Shown in pieces: positions 49,746 through 62,275 of a stretch of 64,000 bases of DNA. The DNA is taken from positions 146,001 to 210,000 of the forward strand of contig VWPU01012740.1 of the NCBI GenBank assembly GCA_013398955.1, read 5' to 3'. The position numbers and the translations under genes are program-made. Numbering within the stretch: position 1 is the first letter of the stretch; each line of letters begins with the position of its first letter. This stretch comes from Callaeas wilsoni (lineage: Eukaryota > Chordata > Aves > Passeriformes > Callaeidae). The notes under the pieces are model-generated. The model saw nothing but the letters and a program-made list of their open reading frames with translations. It was not told the DNA's origin and did no database searches.

Positions 49746-51804
49746 GTCTCAACTGTTGAGTAGCCTCAACTGTTGGTGCATGTGAGGCCATCTAGGAGTA
49801 GGAAAAATTTAATGAATCTGTTGATGTCTTTTCTCCAGTATTCTTCAGCACCTCATACCCATCTGCATGCTGAAGGCAAAGGAATCCCTTCTAGGCTGAC
49901 ATAAAGAAAGCCAGAAATCTATGTTAATTCTCTGAATCTCCATCAGCTCCTTATCTATGAAAGCACTGGTATAAGATGAAGGCATAACATTGGTTTATTT
50001 GAAAATGTGTTCCTGAAAAGTGTAGCATTTCTTCTCCAACTTGTTTTTACTGTTATTTGGATGCTAGCATGTATCCTGACCTTAACTGTTCTTCCAGAAT
50101 AAATCTTTCTGTCTTATATTCCCTTCTCTAAAGCAGGTTGCACAACATTTAGTGTTTTCCGCCTTTAAAAACAAACGTAACCTGTCAATGGTACTATATA
50201 AACAGATAACTTTAAAATATGTTGTCCTTACATATCATCATAATGCAAATCCAAGCTGTATTTATTTGCTACAACCAGTGACTGCACTGATGGTATCCTT
50301 ATGAAAATAAATGTTTATTTAAAAATATACAGATCAAATTAACATAGCAGTTAAGAAATGGAGTGGGGGGACAGGGGTGGTGTTTCTTGAACATTTTTTC
50401 AAAGGAGTTTGTAAAAGGAAGAAATATCAAAAGTCACAATGAGTAACAGAAAATTAGGTTTGAGATTGGTTTTCAAGGGGAAGGTATATTTAATTAACTT
50501 TTTAAGTTTGAATTTTTTTTAAACATGGGATTTAGTTAAATGCCCAGGGTGTATGCCTGGCTCTAGAACGTGAGCTTTATAAAAATTCTCTGAAAGCAAA
50601 ACATTGAAGTTATGTTTTTTTAAAGATTTTTTTTTGATGTAGGTTTAGTATCACTGTCACAGCATCTGAGGCTTCTTCGAAAGAAACTACATAGGTAACA
50701 CTTTTATAAAGTGTTTGCATCATAGAGACTTTTGTGATTGATTTGTACATACTACAGCAAAAATTGCAGCAATAAAAAAGATCTTACCCAAATGACAAGT
50801 TGAAACAAATAATTTTATTTTTTTATTTATTTAAATGAATTTAAAACTCATGAAAAGAGCCAGATTGACAGCCACAAAGACTTAATTCCTCTGTTCCACA
50901 GACTAAGTACAGAAGAAAGGAGTGCAGGATCCTCGTGTAGCCCTGCTAATGTCTTAACCTTGATCTGTAGCTACCACTTTTAGACATGAGTAGTTCAATT
51001 TACATCCCCATTCTCTCCTTAAACTAAAACTGCCAACAAGAGTGGTAAATGTGATATTGTAGAGGAAACTGGTCCCACAGAACTGCCTTCTGATATTACA
51101 GGGACAATTCGCATTCTTGAGTAACCACTGATCTGGCCAAGGTTCAAAGCAGAGGGATGTATTTGTGAAGGTGTCCACATTCCTATGCCGAAGTCCCAAA
51201 GTGATTTGTCAGTTGGACATGATATTCCTCTTTGCTTCCTGATGAAATCTAGCCGGTGTTAAGGGATTTTGCACTCTGTCTACATATATTTGCATTTCAG
51301 TTGCAATCTGAGCAGCTGTTCAGAGGATCATTCATTTGTTAATTTTTTTTAATTCAAAGAAATAAAAATAATTATCCCTCAAGACCAGGTTTGAAGACTC
51401 TTCTCACAAAGGGAATCTTGAATTTTGCCTCTTCACCCCCATAACTTTCTCTGCCAGTGACTCTGATCAGGAGGAAGTTGTACTGCCCTTGGTGGAAGAG
51501 ATTAAACAAATCATATAGACTTGTGTGCATCAGATTTTGGCAGTAGCATGTCTGCTTTCTCTTGAAGTTTACGTTGTCCCTCTGCCTTAGCAGCTATGGA
51601 AATCAGTCAGAGGCAGCCGTTAATGCTTTTAAACTGTGATTTCAACTAGTGTGCATTTAAATTAGTCAACCTTCGTTATTTCTTTGCAAAGGTCAAGTAA
51701 AGTTATTGTCCTGTTACCACAATACCCCCATATTGAGTAGGGACTATTAAGCATACCAAGAGTAGTGATGTGATATTATTTCATTGCTAAATTGAATTAA
51801 GATC

Positions 51805-52545
51805 ACAGAATCAGCTAGGTTGGAAAAGACCTTTGAGGTCATCAAGTCCAACCTCTGACCAAACACCACTATGTCAAGCAGACCCCGACACGAACTGCTA
51901 CATCAAGTCTATTCTTACGCAACACCAGGGACGGCAACTCCACCACCTCCCTGGGCAGCCCATTCCAATGTCTAACCACCCTTTCTGTGAAGAAATTCTT
52001 CCTAGTGTCTAAACCTCCCCTGGTGCAGCTTAAGGCTGTGTCCTGTCATGCTTTCGCTGGTTGCTTGGGAGAAGAGGCCAAGCCCCACCTGGTCACAGCC
52101 TCCTTTCAGGTAGTTGTAGAGAGTCATAAGGTCACCTCTGAGCCTTTTCTTCTCAGGCTGAACATTCCCAGCTCCTTCAGTTGCTCCTCATCAGTCTTGT
52201 GTTCCAGACCGTTCAGCAGCCTTGTTGCCCTTCTCTAGACACAGTCCAGCATCTCAATGTCCTTCCTAAACTGAGTGATCCAGAACTGCGCGCAGCACTC
52301 AAGGTGTGGCCTCACCAGTGCCAAGTACAGGGGCCAATCACTGCCCTGGTCCTGCTGGCCACACTATTGCTGCTACAGGCCAGGTGCTGCTGGCCTTGTT
52401 GGCCGCATGGACACACACTGGCTCATGTTCAGCCACTGTCAAACAGCACCCCGAGGCCTGGCCTCTGTCCAGCCACTCTGTCCCCATCCTGTAGTGCTGC
52501 AGGGGATCGTTGTGGCCAAGATGTTCTTAAGATGTTCTTAAGGTC
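51805..52545 (-). mobile_element. CR1 LINE fragment, minus orientation, longest copy here
   Basis: It starts with ATCACAGAATCA and GGTTGGAAAAGACCTTTGAG, the reverse complement of the CR1 3' end, then GGCAGCCCATTCCAATG, GAAGAAATTCTTCC, TCTCAGGCTGAACA and CAAGGTGTGGCCTCACCAG. At about 740 bp it reaches further into the 3' untranslated and terminal coding part than the other two copies. An open frame of 143 codons at 52181-52612 lies inside it, on the strand opposite to the element, and is a chance frame. An 11-bp unit is tandemly duplicated at 52518-52539. The right edge is approximate. Confidence 0.9.
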
Positions 52546-55500
52546 AGTAATGCAGAGATGTGCCCCTTTACCACAAGGATCTGTTCCAAGTCAGAACATC
52601 ATTCTCAGATGAGAAATAACATATGAAATATTTTCTGTAGTTTTCAGGTTTTATTCTGCTTATATGTTTTAAAGCTGTACTGTTCAACATAGTACAGTTA
52701 TGCTGTCCCCTTAAAAGAAAGCGATTGTTTGAGCTACTACTAGTTGTTTAAAATGTGAACTTTAAACTGAGAATAGGAACTGTTGTTTTGGGAGTTTTTG
52801 TACTTGCATATGGGCAAAAGAACTTAAGTACTGAATTATTAATTGATTTGATTGGAATAGTAAAAATTCTCACTGGTTGAGAAAAATTTCATTTGAGTTC
52901 ACCTTAGCACATGGTGCTTTTTTTGTTTGTTGCTGCTGATGCTACTTGACCTGTAGAACTAGTGTAACACTACTATGCAGAAAAGTATATTTTTGTTATC
53001 AAAAGTAAGCAGTCTTATTGTAATACTAGTGATATATTCCTTTGTTGTGTTGTCGAGATGACACAGCTCTTCTACATATGTTTGATACTTACCTAATAAC
53101 TTCATGTTTTAGGTGAGTTCTCAGCTCAATATTGAGGAGTGACATATTTTACTTAGCACATATATGTGAATTAACAAATGGCTTTTTGCTGGATTTTAAC
53201 TTCTAACTGTAGAGCTTTTTTTCTGGGCAAATTACCTGTGCTTTATGAATTGTACACTGCTATAACTTTCCTTAAGAGGGTAATATATATCATTAAGTGA
53301 GTGAAATAAGATGGGTTGGCATTAAACTCAGCTCAGAGCTTTCCGACAGTAGCAGCACAGCTTCAGAAGATGTGTAATCTTAAAATTTTTAGCTTCTAAG
53401 AGTGCTATTGTGAACACTTTGGGAAAAAAAAAAAGTTAATTCTTCCAAGTAAGTAAAAAAATCTGATAATTTTGGTAAATGATCATGTGGTGATTATTAA
53501 ACTAATATGTAATTAGCATTTTCTAATGACAATCATAATCTTGACAAATGCTTTCATTCATTTTTTTCTGATCATTAAAGACTTTTAAAGCACTGATTTT
53601 TGTTAACTGAAGCCCTTGGCTGTTCATCAGTGGTGCAATTCAACCTAATACTCCAGTGGCCAGTAATCAGAGAGTTGACTATTAAGTGAAGGAAATTTTA
53701 TCATTGTCTTTATGAACATCACCTTTATTTCTTGTCTAACACAGCAGGTAGACAGAACTGTAGGAGCATCTCACTGATACATATTCATCCGTTTTTTTAA
53801 AATAGTGAATTACACCAATTTTTTTATGTTTTATATGATCAAAATTCAACCAATACTTTGACAATAGTATGATCTTTGAGGTTTTTCAAGTACAAGGTTT
53901 TGTGTGTTTTTTAACGTTGAACTACAAGTAGATTTCAATCTTCTCAATATCTGTTTTTGTTATTACTTCTGAAAAGTTTGATTTTCTTTGAGGGGATGTT
54001 GTAGGTTTTTTCTGTGTTAAAATGTGTAATTTCTTCTCTTCAGAAGCAACATCCTTGCTCTTATGAATTCCTGTGGATAGCCATTATCTACAACATATTA
54101 TCCAAGAGCTTGATTCTACAAATTGGTGGTTAACTTACATCAGAGATACTGAACATGGCTTAGCTAAATGTTCTGCTATGAGCAGGAAACACATCCTGTA
54201 ATCAGTGCTGATGTTCATATCCTCTTGTTTCCCTCTGAAATTCCTTGTATTTCTGATCTATGCCATCACAGAGATACTCCTCTCATTCTTAGCTCTCTGC
54301 AGCAACTCTGAGGCTGCTCAAGTCTCTGTCCTCACTTTGCTGAAACACACCCAGAATTCGTGGCCCCTCTGCAGCCTAACTTGTTTTTCAGGCTTGTTTG
54401 TCCAGCGGAGTCTTGTTTTCAGTTCTTTCCCCTGCAGTTGGAATGGAGTTTATATTTACAGAATGTGAAAGATAAAATAAACGTGCAAAAAGTATAGCAG
54501 TGTAGTACATAGTACCAAAATATTTCTGTGTTTGTTTACTTTAGATATTTGGGTTTATGCAGAGACAAACTGACTTCAAAAATATAGGACAGATGATCAG
54601 AAATGTGGATAAGGACAGCATGTTCCTCTGCTTTATTTAGCACTGAGCATATTAATGGGTGCTCAATAAATGGTAATGGTTTTGGAGACATAATGATTGA
54701 TGTTTCCTGGATCAAAACATAGAGATTTTGTTGAAGAACAGCCCAGCTGGCAGAGTGATCCTCTTTTGAAACTGTTTGTGATCAAAATATGTCAGAGCTG
54801 TATCTATAAAATACAGTAGGCAAGACTTTTTGTCAGTAGATTGGTTAATTTATTTTAACAGTAAACTATCAACTGTATCTTTGATTATTCATCCCTCCTG
54901 TCACACCATATTCCTAGCAGTGAGTTAGAGTGCTGCTCTTTTTCTGCTTTCCAGATTTTGTTTCTTACGTTGTGAACATACTGCTCTCAAAAAAGGACTA
55001 TATATTTTTGGAGTAAGAACACATACAAGGTACTGAAAAGAGAGAATTACATATTTATTTGTGTACAAAATTGCACCACACACATACTTTGGACTGCCAG
55101 TATTGAGGAACAGACGACTATCACCTGTCTTTTAAGGAAGCCATCGATGTAACTCATGCTGCCATCCTCCCAGGTCAGAGCACACCTCAGTGTGACTGGT
55201 ATAACCAGAAACTCCAAGATCAGAAGATGAACACATCTCTTAATTTCTCACCTCAGTTGGTTGTTCCTCTTGAAGAAGCAGTGCTTTTGGCTTTGAGTTA
55301 AGAGGAGATGGCTTCCAGATTAATGGCTTCTAAGATACTTAGTACAGGCACTGAGCAAAGCCAATTAAAGCCATCCTTGATATTTCCATGGTTGAATTAA
55401 TAAGTGGGAATTCAAAAAGAAAGCAGGCAAATTTAACTTTCTTTTCTCTCACCCTTTTTCTGGAGGCCACCTCTTTCTCTTCCATTTCCGTCTCCACCTC

Positions 55501-58500
55501 ACTCTTTTGTTACTCTTAATGAAAATAAATCAGTTGTAGTATCCTTTCTGACCTTTCAGTTTGTCATGTATGTTTTTCTTTGGGTTTTTAATGCTCTTTG
55601 GATAGTCTCAAGAGGAAAGTAAAATTTTCTAAGGAAAAACTGACAAAGTTGATTACACTTTTAAAAAAATGGGAATTAATTAATGTTGGGAGCATATTTG
55701 CCAGATAAATTACATGAAATGTTTTTACTTATTTCATTTGGAAACTTTGTATTTCTAAATTTGTATTAAAATGATTATTTTAAGTAAAGCATGAAAAAAT
55801 CTATTGTTAAGGAGTCTTTAAAAATCTGAATCTCTCCATGGGATAGATATGTAAATATCCAGAGAACACAATTCTTACTGTATTGATGTGTAGCAACAAG
55901 AACCTTATGAACTAGGGTTATTGACAAAATAGACTGCAACAGCTCCGAAGAGTGGCTCATTGTGTCTGAATGCATTTAGGCAGCTTTAATTCCTGAATTA
56001 ATTATACAATATACTATAAAGCTACAAAGAAAAAGCCATTAAAGTCATCTGTGTCAAAGGAAATTTGTATTTTAAGGAGTGGATTGTGGCATATAGCCAC
56101 AGCTGCGAGTCTGGGTTGTGTGGGGAGATTGTCTGCCCAAAACAGAGTTGTCCTACAACCCTCTGGTTACAGTGAAGGCAGCAAGAGTGTTGGTACTGCC
56201 AGCTTACATGTTGCTGCACAGCTGGTCCAGGTGGTAATTTCTGATCTCTGTTACTTGCATTTAACGTTACTGAATTTCTCTCTTCCCTCAAAAATGAAAA
56301 CAAGTAACTGTTCTTATTTAAGTATTTGAGTCTAGAAACTTGGAACATTAAACCCTCAAATATCTGAGCTAACACGATTTGTGAAAAGATTGCAACGATT
56401 GGTAGCACTGTAGTGTTGCAGACACATTTAAGAAGAATGACTCTTCCTGATTGTGACAACCATTGCCCCTTTCTCTGCCCATTTCTAACAATAGTTGTGA
56501 AGGCAGAGCCGGGGCTGTGCTTACTCCTTGCTTACCCCCATCTGCTTTTTGCTTTTTCAGTAGTTCAACTGAGGCACTGATCTTTTAATAACTACTCAGT
56601 GAGAGAAAACTTATCCTCTTGAAATACCTGTGCCCCTCATAACAAAATTTAGTTCCTAATGGCAGCTATTGTTGCTGAAATTCCATCATGTGTTCCTTTT
56701 TATGAGATGTGGACATATGAAAAAAAAAAAGTCATTTCTCACAGAGATGTGATCTTTGAGGGCAGAGTTTCATGCCAGCATCATACAAAACAAGTAGCTG
56801 AAGCTAGGGCCTGAATACATTTACTGCAAAGAAATCATGAAAAAATCCTCTCCCAAGTAGCAATAAAGCACCTTTTGATCTGTATTTCTGAAGCTGTGCT
56901 GTTCATTGTTCCTTTCTTTTGTTCTGCTTCTGCCTCCTTCTTCCGCGACAAGCCTGTTTGCTTTAGCCTGCCTGTTTGGTGCTTTGCAGAGCATCTCTGT
57001 AAAAGGGGATTTCATTGCACATAGGTTTATGTGCCTTGTAAAAATTCCTCCCAAATACTGTTCCATCATTACTTAGTAGGAGTACAGCACTTTTGCTGCA
57101 TGGTGCTCTTGACTGAAGGCATAAGTGCTGTATAGGCCCCTGGATAGTTCCTTTGTGGTGAAGCAAATTTGACTTAAGATTTTTACTTAAAACAAGGATA
57201 ATCATGTTTGCATGTGGCACAGTTTCTTTGGCAGCCTCAGCACCTCAGCCATTTTTATGCTCCCTCTTTTTTTTATTGTTATTATAGCAGTTGTCCAAAC
57301 ATACAATCACGTGGTACGATCTGTCTGGAAATTCTAATTCTGATGAGAGCAGAGGTGGGAAGAAGGAGGTGGCAAATTGAAGGTTTCAGTATTTTAAATT
57401 CAGCTTTTGCTTCAGTCTTCTGAGTGTTCCAGAATCCTCCACTGCGATCACGTTACTGGGATGTATAAGTGGTCTCAGAGATACAAAACTCGAAACCAGT
57501 ATTAAGTCAATTTGATATTTGTGTGTCATGAGTTTCATTATAAATCACTCCAAAGCCAAGCATGCCATTTTAACCCACAACGTGTTTGAATTAGCACAGA
57601 GACCTTTAACTTTAGTGGCACTAGCAGGTCTGACTTAAATATTGTGAAATATTATTATTTGACTAGTGCTCCTTTCAACTAGACTATATCATGTATGTGC
57701 TGAATATTATACCAAATACAGCTTTTGCGGAATTTCAAGCTTGTGGCCAGGGACACCGAGTGGAAAACATTGACTGTTAAGTAACATACAAATTAACTAT
57801 CCAGATGTTTAACTCTAGGAACAGATTAATAAAGCTGTCAAAGCTGCCTATCCTCCTAAATATATATTATAATCTTAGCATGTTACTATAACCCAGTAAA
57901 GACTTGGTGATATCAGCATAAATGATTTTATCTGGTATTTTTCTTTTCAAGATACATCCAAAGGTGTTAAGATCACATTGGTTTTATGGTCATATTTGAT
58001 ATATGATAATATCATCTATGTCTGCAGAATTTATGATATTAATATGAGGAGAATGGTGGGATTATTATTATGGGTCACACAGAATTACAGATCCCAATAA
58101 TAGTACACCTAAAAAAAGAAAAACTGTCAGCTGTAGTGTAGTGTCAGCGCCCATCTTTTCAAGCTGTTGTAGCTCACATTACAAAGAAGGCCATTTTAGC
58201 TAGGAGCATAACAATCTCATTGTATTAATAATTTTCTGTGTTTAAGCAATATGAGGATGTCTGCTTTCGGTGGCAGAAGTAAAATCCTTGAAGGGAACAG
58301 TCTGTGAAATAAACTCTGAAGGGACAGTGAGACTGCCTCTCTTTACTCCCCATGGCCTAATTAAACAGTGGAAAAGCCACCATAAAAGAAATTAAATTTA
58401 AAAAGAAAGATTAGCAACAGGAAGGGTGCGGCAGTAACTGATGTCCGTGTGGTGCTCCATTTACAAGTATCATGAAGAGCAGTTTGTGCCAAGAAGCAAA

Positions 58501-60798
58501 GTAGGGAGTTGCTAATCATGGATTTTTAAAAAATATTTTCACTTTTGGCAATGACAGGTTTCTCTAGTCTGTTCTAGTATTTTCCTTTTGCAATCTTCTG
58601 CAGCACTGTAACACCAAGAGAACGAAAGCCTTACATCCCCAGGTGTGCTATTCTGCGGGTAACATTTCATTAATAGAAAGTATAGTGAATAAACAATTTC
58701 TAATCAAGATTTTAAAGATTCTTATACATGCCTATACACATTTTCCTATATGTAAGAATAAGCATTGGACCCGGGCCTTTGCTGGGTGATGGGGGCTTTT
58801 TTTCAAGTTGCTGGGGTTTGTATTCAGGTGGTCTATATTGCCAGAAACAATTTGGCCATTGGTCATCCTTTTGAAAATAAGAGAGGTTCAACTGCTGTGA
58901 TCTCTTGAACTCATAAATGATTGACTTTTCTTGGGTAGTAACATGTGGTTTTTCCTGGCTGTGACCAATACAGTACAATATAACCAGAAGAGTGTGAACT
59001 CTCTAAGAACTACAATTACTTTGAAGGTAGAAAATGACTGTAGGAGAATTGCTAAGACTCTTCTGTCTGGTGCAGTGTAGTGTTCTCCATCTTCACACCT
59101 TTGCTGTTTGGCATAATTTGTGTTTGTGCATAGTTTATGTTTATGCTGACCTACTGTTAATGTTGACACTGCTGGTGAAACAGCACCAGTGGAAATCAGT
59201 GCCCAAGGTGCTCCTCTCTTTGAGTTAGAGTTCCTCCTTTTCCATTAGGAGTCCTTCCCTTGCTGAGCAAAACAGGTCTGTCATTTGGTGAGCTTTTCCT
59301 CTGCTCTTGTTTTACCTCAAAAGTCATGGGATCTGTTCTTCACCTTAGAGTATTTTATATCCAACAGAGTGTACAGAAGTCCAAGTCCAAGCAGTGTGCC
59401 TTAGTTCACTCTCTAAGCCAAGAGGAATACTACAGAGCTTTTTTTTTTCCTCTCCAGAGCAATAATGTGTACAAATCTTTTAACCAGGTTAACTTCAATG
59501 CCCTTTTGGCACTTAGAGGCACCTATTTGGGAGTGCACTGTGAGGATGTGCCATAGCTGTATGAGGCACCACAAAACTTATGACTCACTAGTCATTAAGG
59601 AAAGTTTCTAAAAAAATTAACAAAGAAGCACAGCAGAAAATTCTCAAGCTCCAGAAAATCACTGAGTCACTAAGCTCAGGTGCTGAGTTCTCAGGTTGGG
59701 AGTCAGCTGTCAGCCCCCCAGAACCTCTAGTCTCCTCTCTCAGTCACTGGAACACTTCTCAAGGACCCCCAAGTTGGTCAGTGGAAATAGCCATGAAAGC
59801 AGTCTGATGAATGGCTTTTCCTGCTCAATTTCTGCATTGTTGCTACAAGAAAAGTGGTAAAAATGTTTCCAAGTAGTTGCTGTACAGAACTAAGACCACA
59901 GAGCCAATGGCCATTGAGCCAGCGCCCATGAGGAGGAAAAATGGGCAAGAGGTTTCTTCATTCCCTCACTCTGCCCCAGTATTCTTGGAAGGCAATGTTC
60001 TGTGTTGCTTTATGCTCTCCAGTCCGTATCAAGCATGGGGAGTGCTTCATTCTATGTTATGCAAATACCAAATCACAAGCAATAGAGAAAGTACGGAAAA
60101 ACTTCACCCTGATGCTTCTGTGTGTAGGCCAGACAAATTACCCAAGCTCACAGAGAAAACAGGACACGTTGTTTGAGGTATGGTATAGTGAAAAAATTCC
60201 CGTTATGTGCCTTTTGTCATTAGAATTTATGTCTCAGAGACAAGTCTTCCCAGAGACTTGCCTACAACATTTAGCCTTGCACTACCTTGAGTAGCATTTG
60301 TCTTTCAGACAAACTCCAGCCAGTCAGGATTGAAAGCCGTGGCACAGAATGGACTTCACAGTTTTAATTCTTAAGGCAGTAAATGTTAAAACAAAAATAC
60401 TGAGTGGGTAGAATTATTATCTGTTGTTTCTTTTAAACAGGAAAAGAATATTAGATATTTCATCAGCATGCTAGAGCATGTAATCCATTCGCTACGTTTC
60501 TGAAAGCTACCATCACCTTTCACTGTTATTGTATGCTGATTTTTCTGTTATTGAATAAGTGCTATTGGACAGAATTTTGATGATTCTATGTGCAGGTAAA
60601 TACTAGGATTTGGGGAATGAGTAAAGGCTGCTTGATGATAGTAAATGTAGAAAAATATATGAGTGAAAAAGCAGTTGCTTCTTTATGGGTAGTGGTATAT
60701 CTGGCTGTATGCTCATTGCATTAATATCTATCACATGTGGTTTTCTGTTAGAAAACATGATACTTGAGGTTTTATGCATGTGCGTTTCTTAGTGTTAT

Positions 60799-60832
60799 GG
60801 TTGTGACTTTCATGCGAAAGAAAGTCACAACC
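60799..60832. repeat. Perfect hairpin: 13-bp stem, 8-nt loop
   Basis: GGTTGTGACTTTC at 60799-60811 is exactly repeated as its reverse complement at 60820-60832, separated by ATGCGAAA. No mismatch occurs in the stem, and pairing stops at both outer flanks. It is too short for a microRNA precursor and has no T run after it. Confidence 0.9.
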
Positions 60833-61669
60833 GAAAGACAGTCGTATTTTGTATGTATTATGCTTTTCTGTGCTTTGTTATTGCCAGAAGCTTGAAATCA
60901 ATACCGCTTTTTCTTTCTGATAATTAAAAGGATGGTTTATCTTTATATGGATCTTTAATTTTAATAAGCTAATAATTCTGATTTTAGCTACTATTATCTT
61001 AATAGCTAAGCCTTCTTAAATGTTTTTATCGTAATTCCTATGGATAGTGTTGCCATTTTTTCAGCCTGCATGAATCCTTGCTCTATAGTGACGTCTGCTG
61101 GAAATGGCAAACTGGAATGTTCAAGGGCATATTTAGGCTTTTCACTTCAGAGTTGCCTTTATCCTTTTACATGCATGAGGTATGGACTCTGTAGAAGAGC
61201 AGCCTCACATTTTCCCATTCCCTAACAGGTGTTGTTTCTGCACTGGACGTGGTAGAATTTGGGTTTTATCTTGTGGCAAGCATGTATTTTTTGCCTTGCA
61301 GCACATTCCAGCAGTGTAATTTTTGACACTTGTTCTCTTCTTGTCATAAAAGTTGATAGTTAGAAGTCATTGGGTTCTGAGAAATAAGTATTTATGCTTT
61401 GTATCAGATCCATACTGAGGTGCTCAGATTCAGTTATGACTTCTTACTGACAGTCCTGACACCAATATTGAAGTAATTATAGAGGAGTCAATGAAAGAAA
61501 TTTATGCTTTTAATCTGACATTCAGAATTAGGTAATATTTACTTTATATCTTAAAAGAGGTATAACATTCAAAATAGACGCCAAACATTTTGCATTAGAG
61601 CTAAAAAAGGAAAGTAATGAGCCCATTTTTAAATGAATTCAAAAAGCAATCTGATTTTAGTTCTTGCAA

Positions 61670-62275
61670 TGCAGAGCAAATAAAATAAAAACTATCGTAC
61701 TTTATTTACTAACCGATGAATTGAATTGTCCGCCTTTTATTACAGATATAAAGCAAAGACTATGAAGAGGCAATCATTTTTGCAGCTATCAGACTTTCAG
61801 TAACATATCTCTTGTGGTTTAAATAACAGATAGTTTAAGTGTTTTTCCATTACCTTCGTGTAAATGAAAAATGCATAAAATATTTTAACAAGGCAAAGTA
61901 ATCCAAGGAGATTGTTATTTTGTGTTACAAATTAGGTTATTTCTGTCATAAAATTAAAGGAAAAAAAATCAACGCAAGGACATTTCAGCTTAATATCATT
62001 TACCAGAAGGAACATGTAACAGATTTAATGAGCTAGCAGGTCACCTGAATCCAGCTGTTTCCGACCAGCTTTATGAAACGGAGAATGCAGCTAACGGTAG
62101 GAGGTAAGCATTATTACAAGCTCTCAAGGAGTTACAAAATCGATTTCTGCTTGAATGAATTAATTTAGATTATCAATTTATAACCAGCTACACGAATCCC
62201 ATCAACTCAACAATTCAGTGAATGATCAGGCTCAGCCCTTGCAAGAGCTTAACAATTAGAGAGCGCTATAGTTGT
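61670..62275. promoter_or_regulatory. Candidate conserved non-coding element
   Basis: A repeat-free stretch combines homeobox-like TAAT/ATTA sites (several at 62100-62240), AATCGATTTCTGC, TTTGCAGCTATCAG and isolated CpGs in CCGACC, AACGG and GCGCTATAG. It has no coding frame. The mixture of AT-rich binding sites and retained CpG resembles vertebrate conserved enhancers, but this is an impression from composition only. Confidence 0.25.

Noticed and set aside
52181..52612. 143-codon open frame on the plus strand
   Set aside because: It lies inside the minus-oriented CR1 copy and runs against the element's own reading direction.
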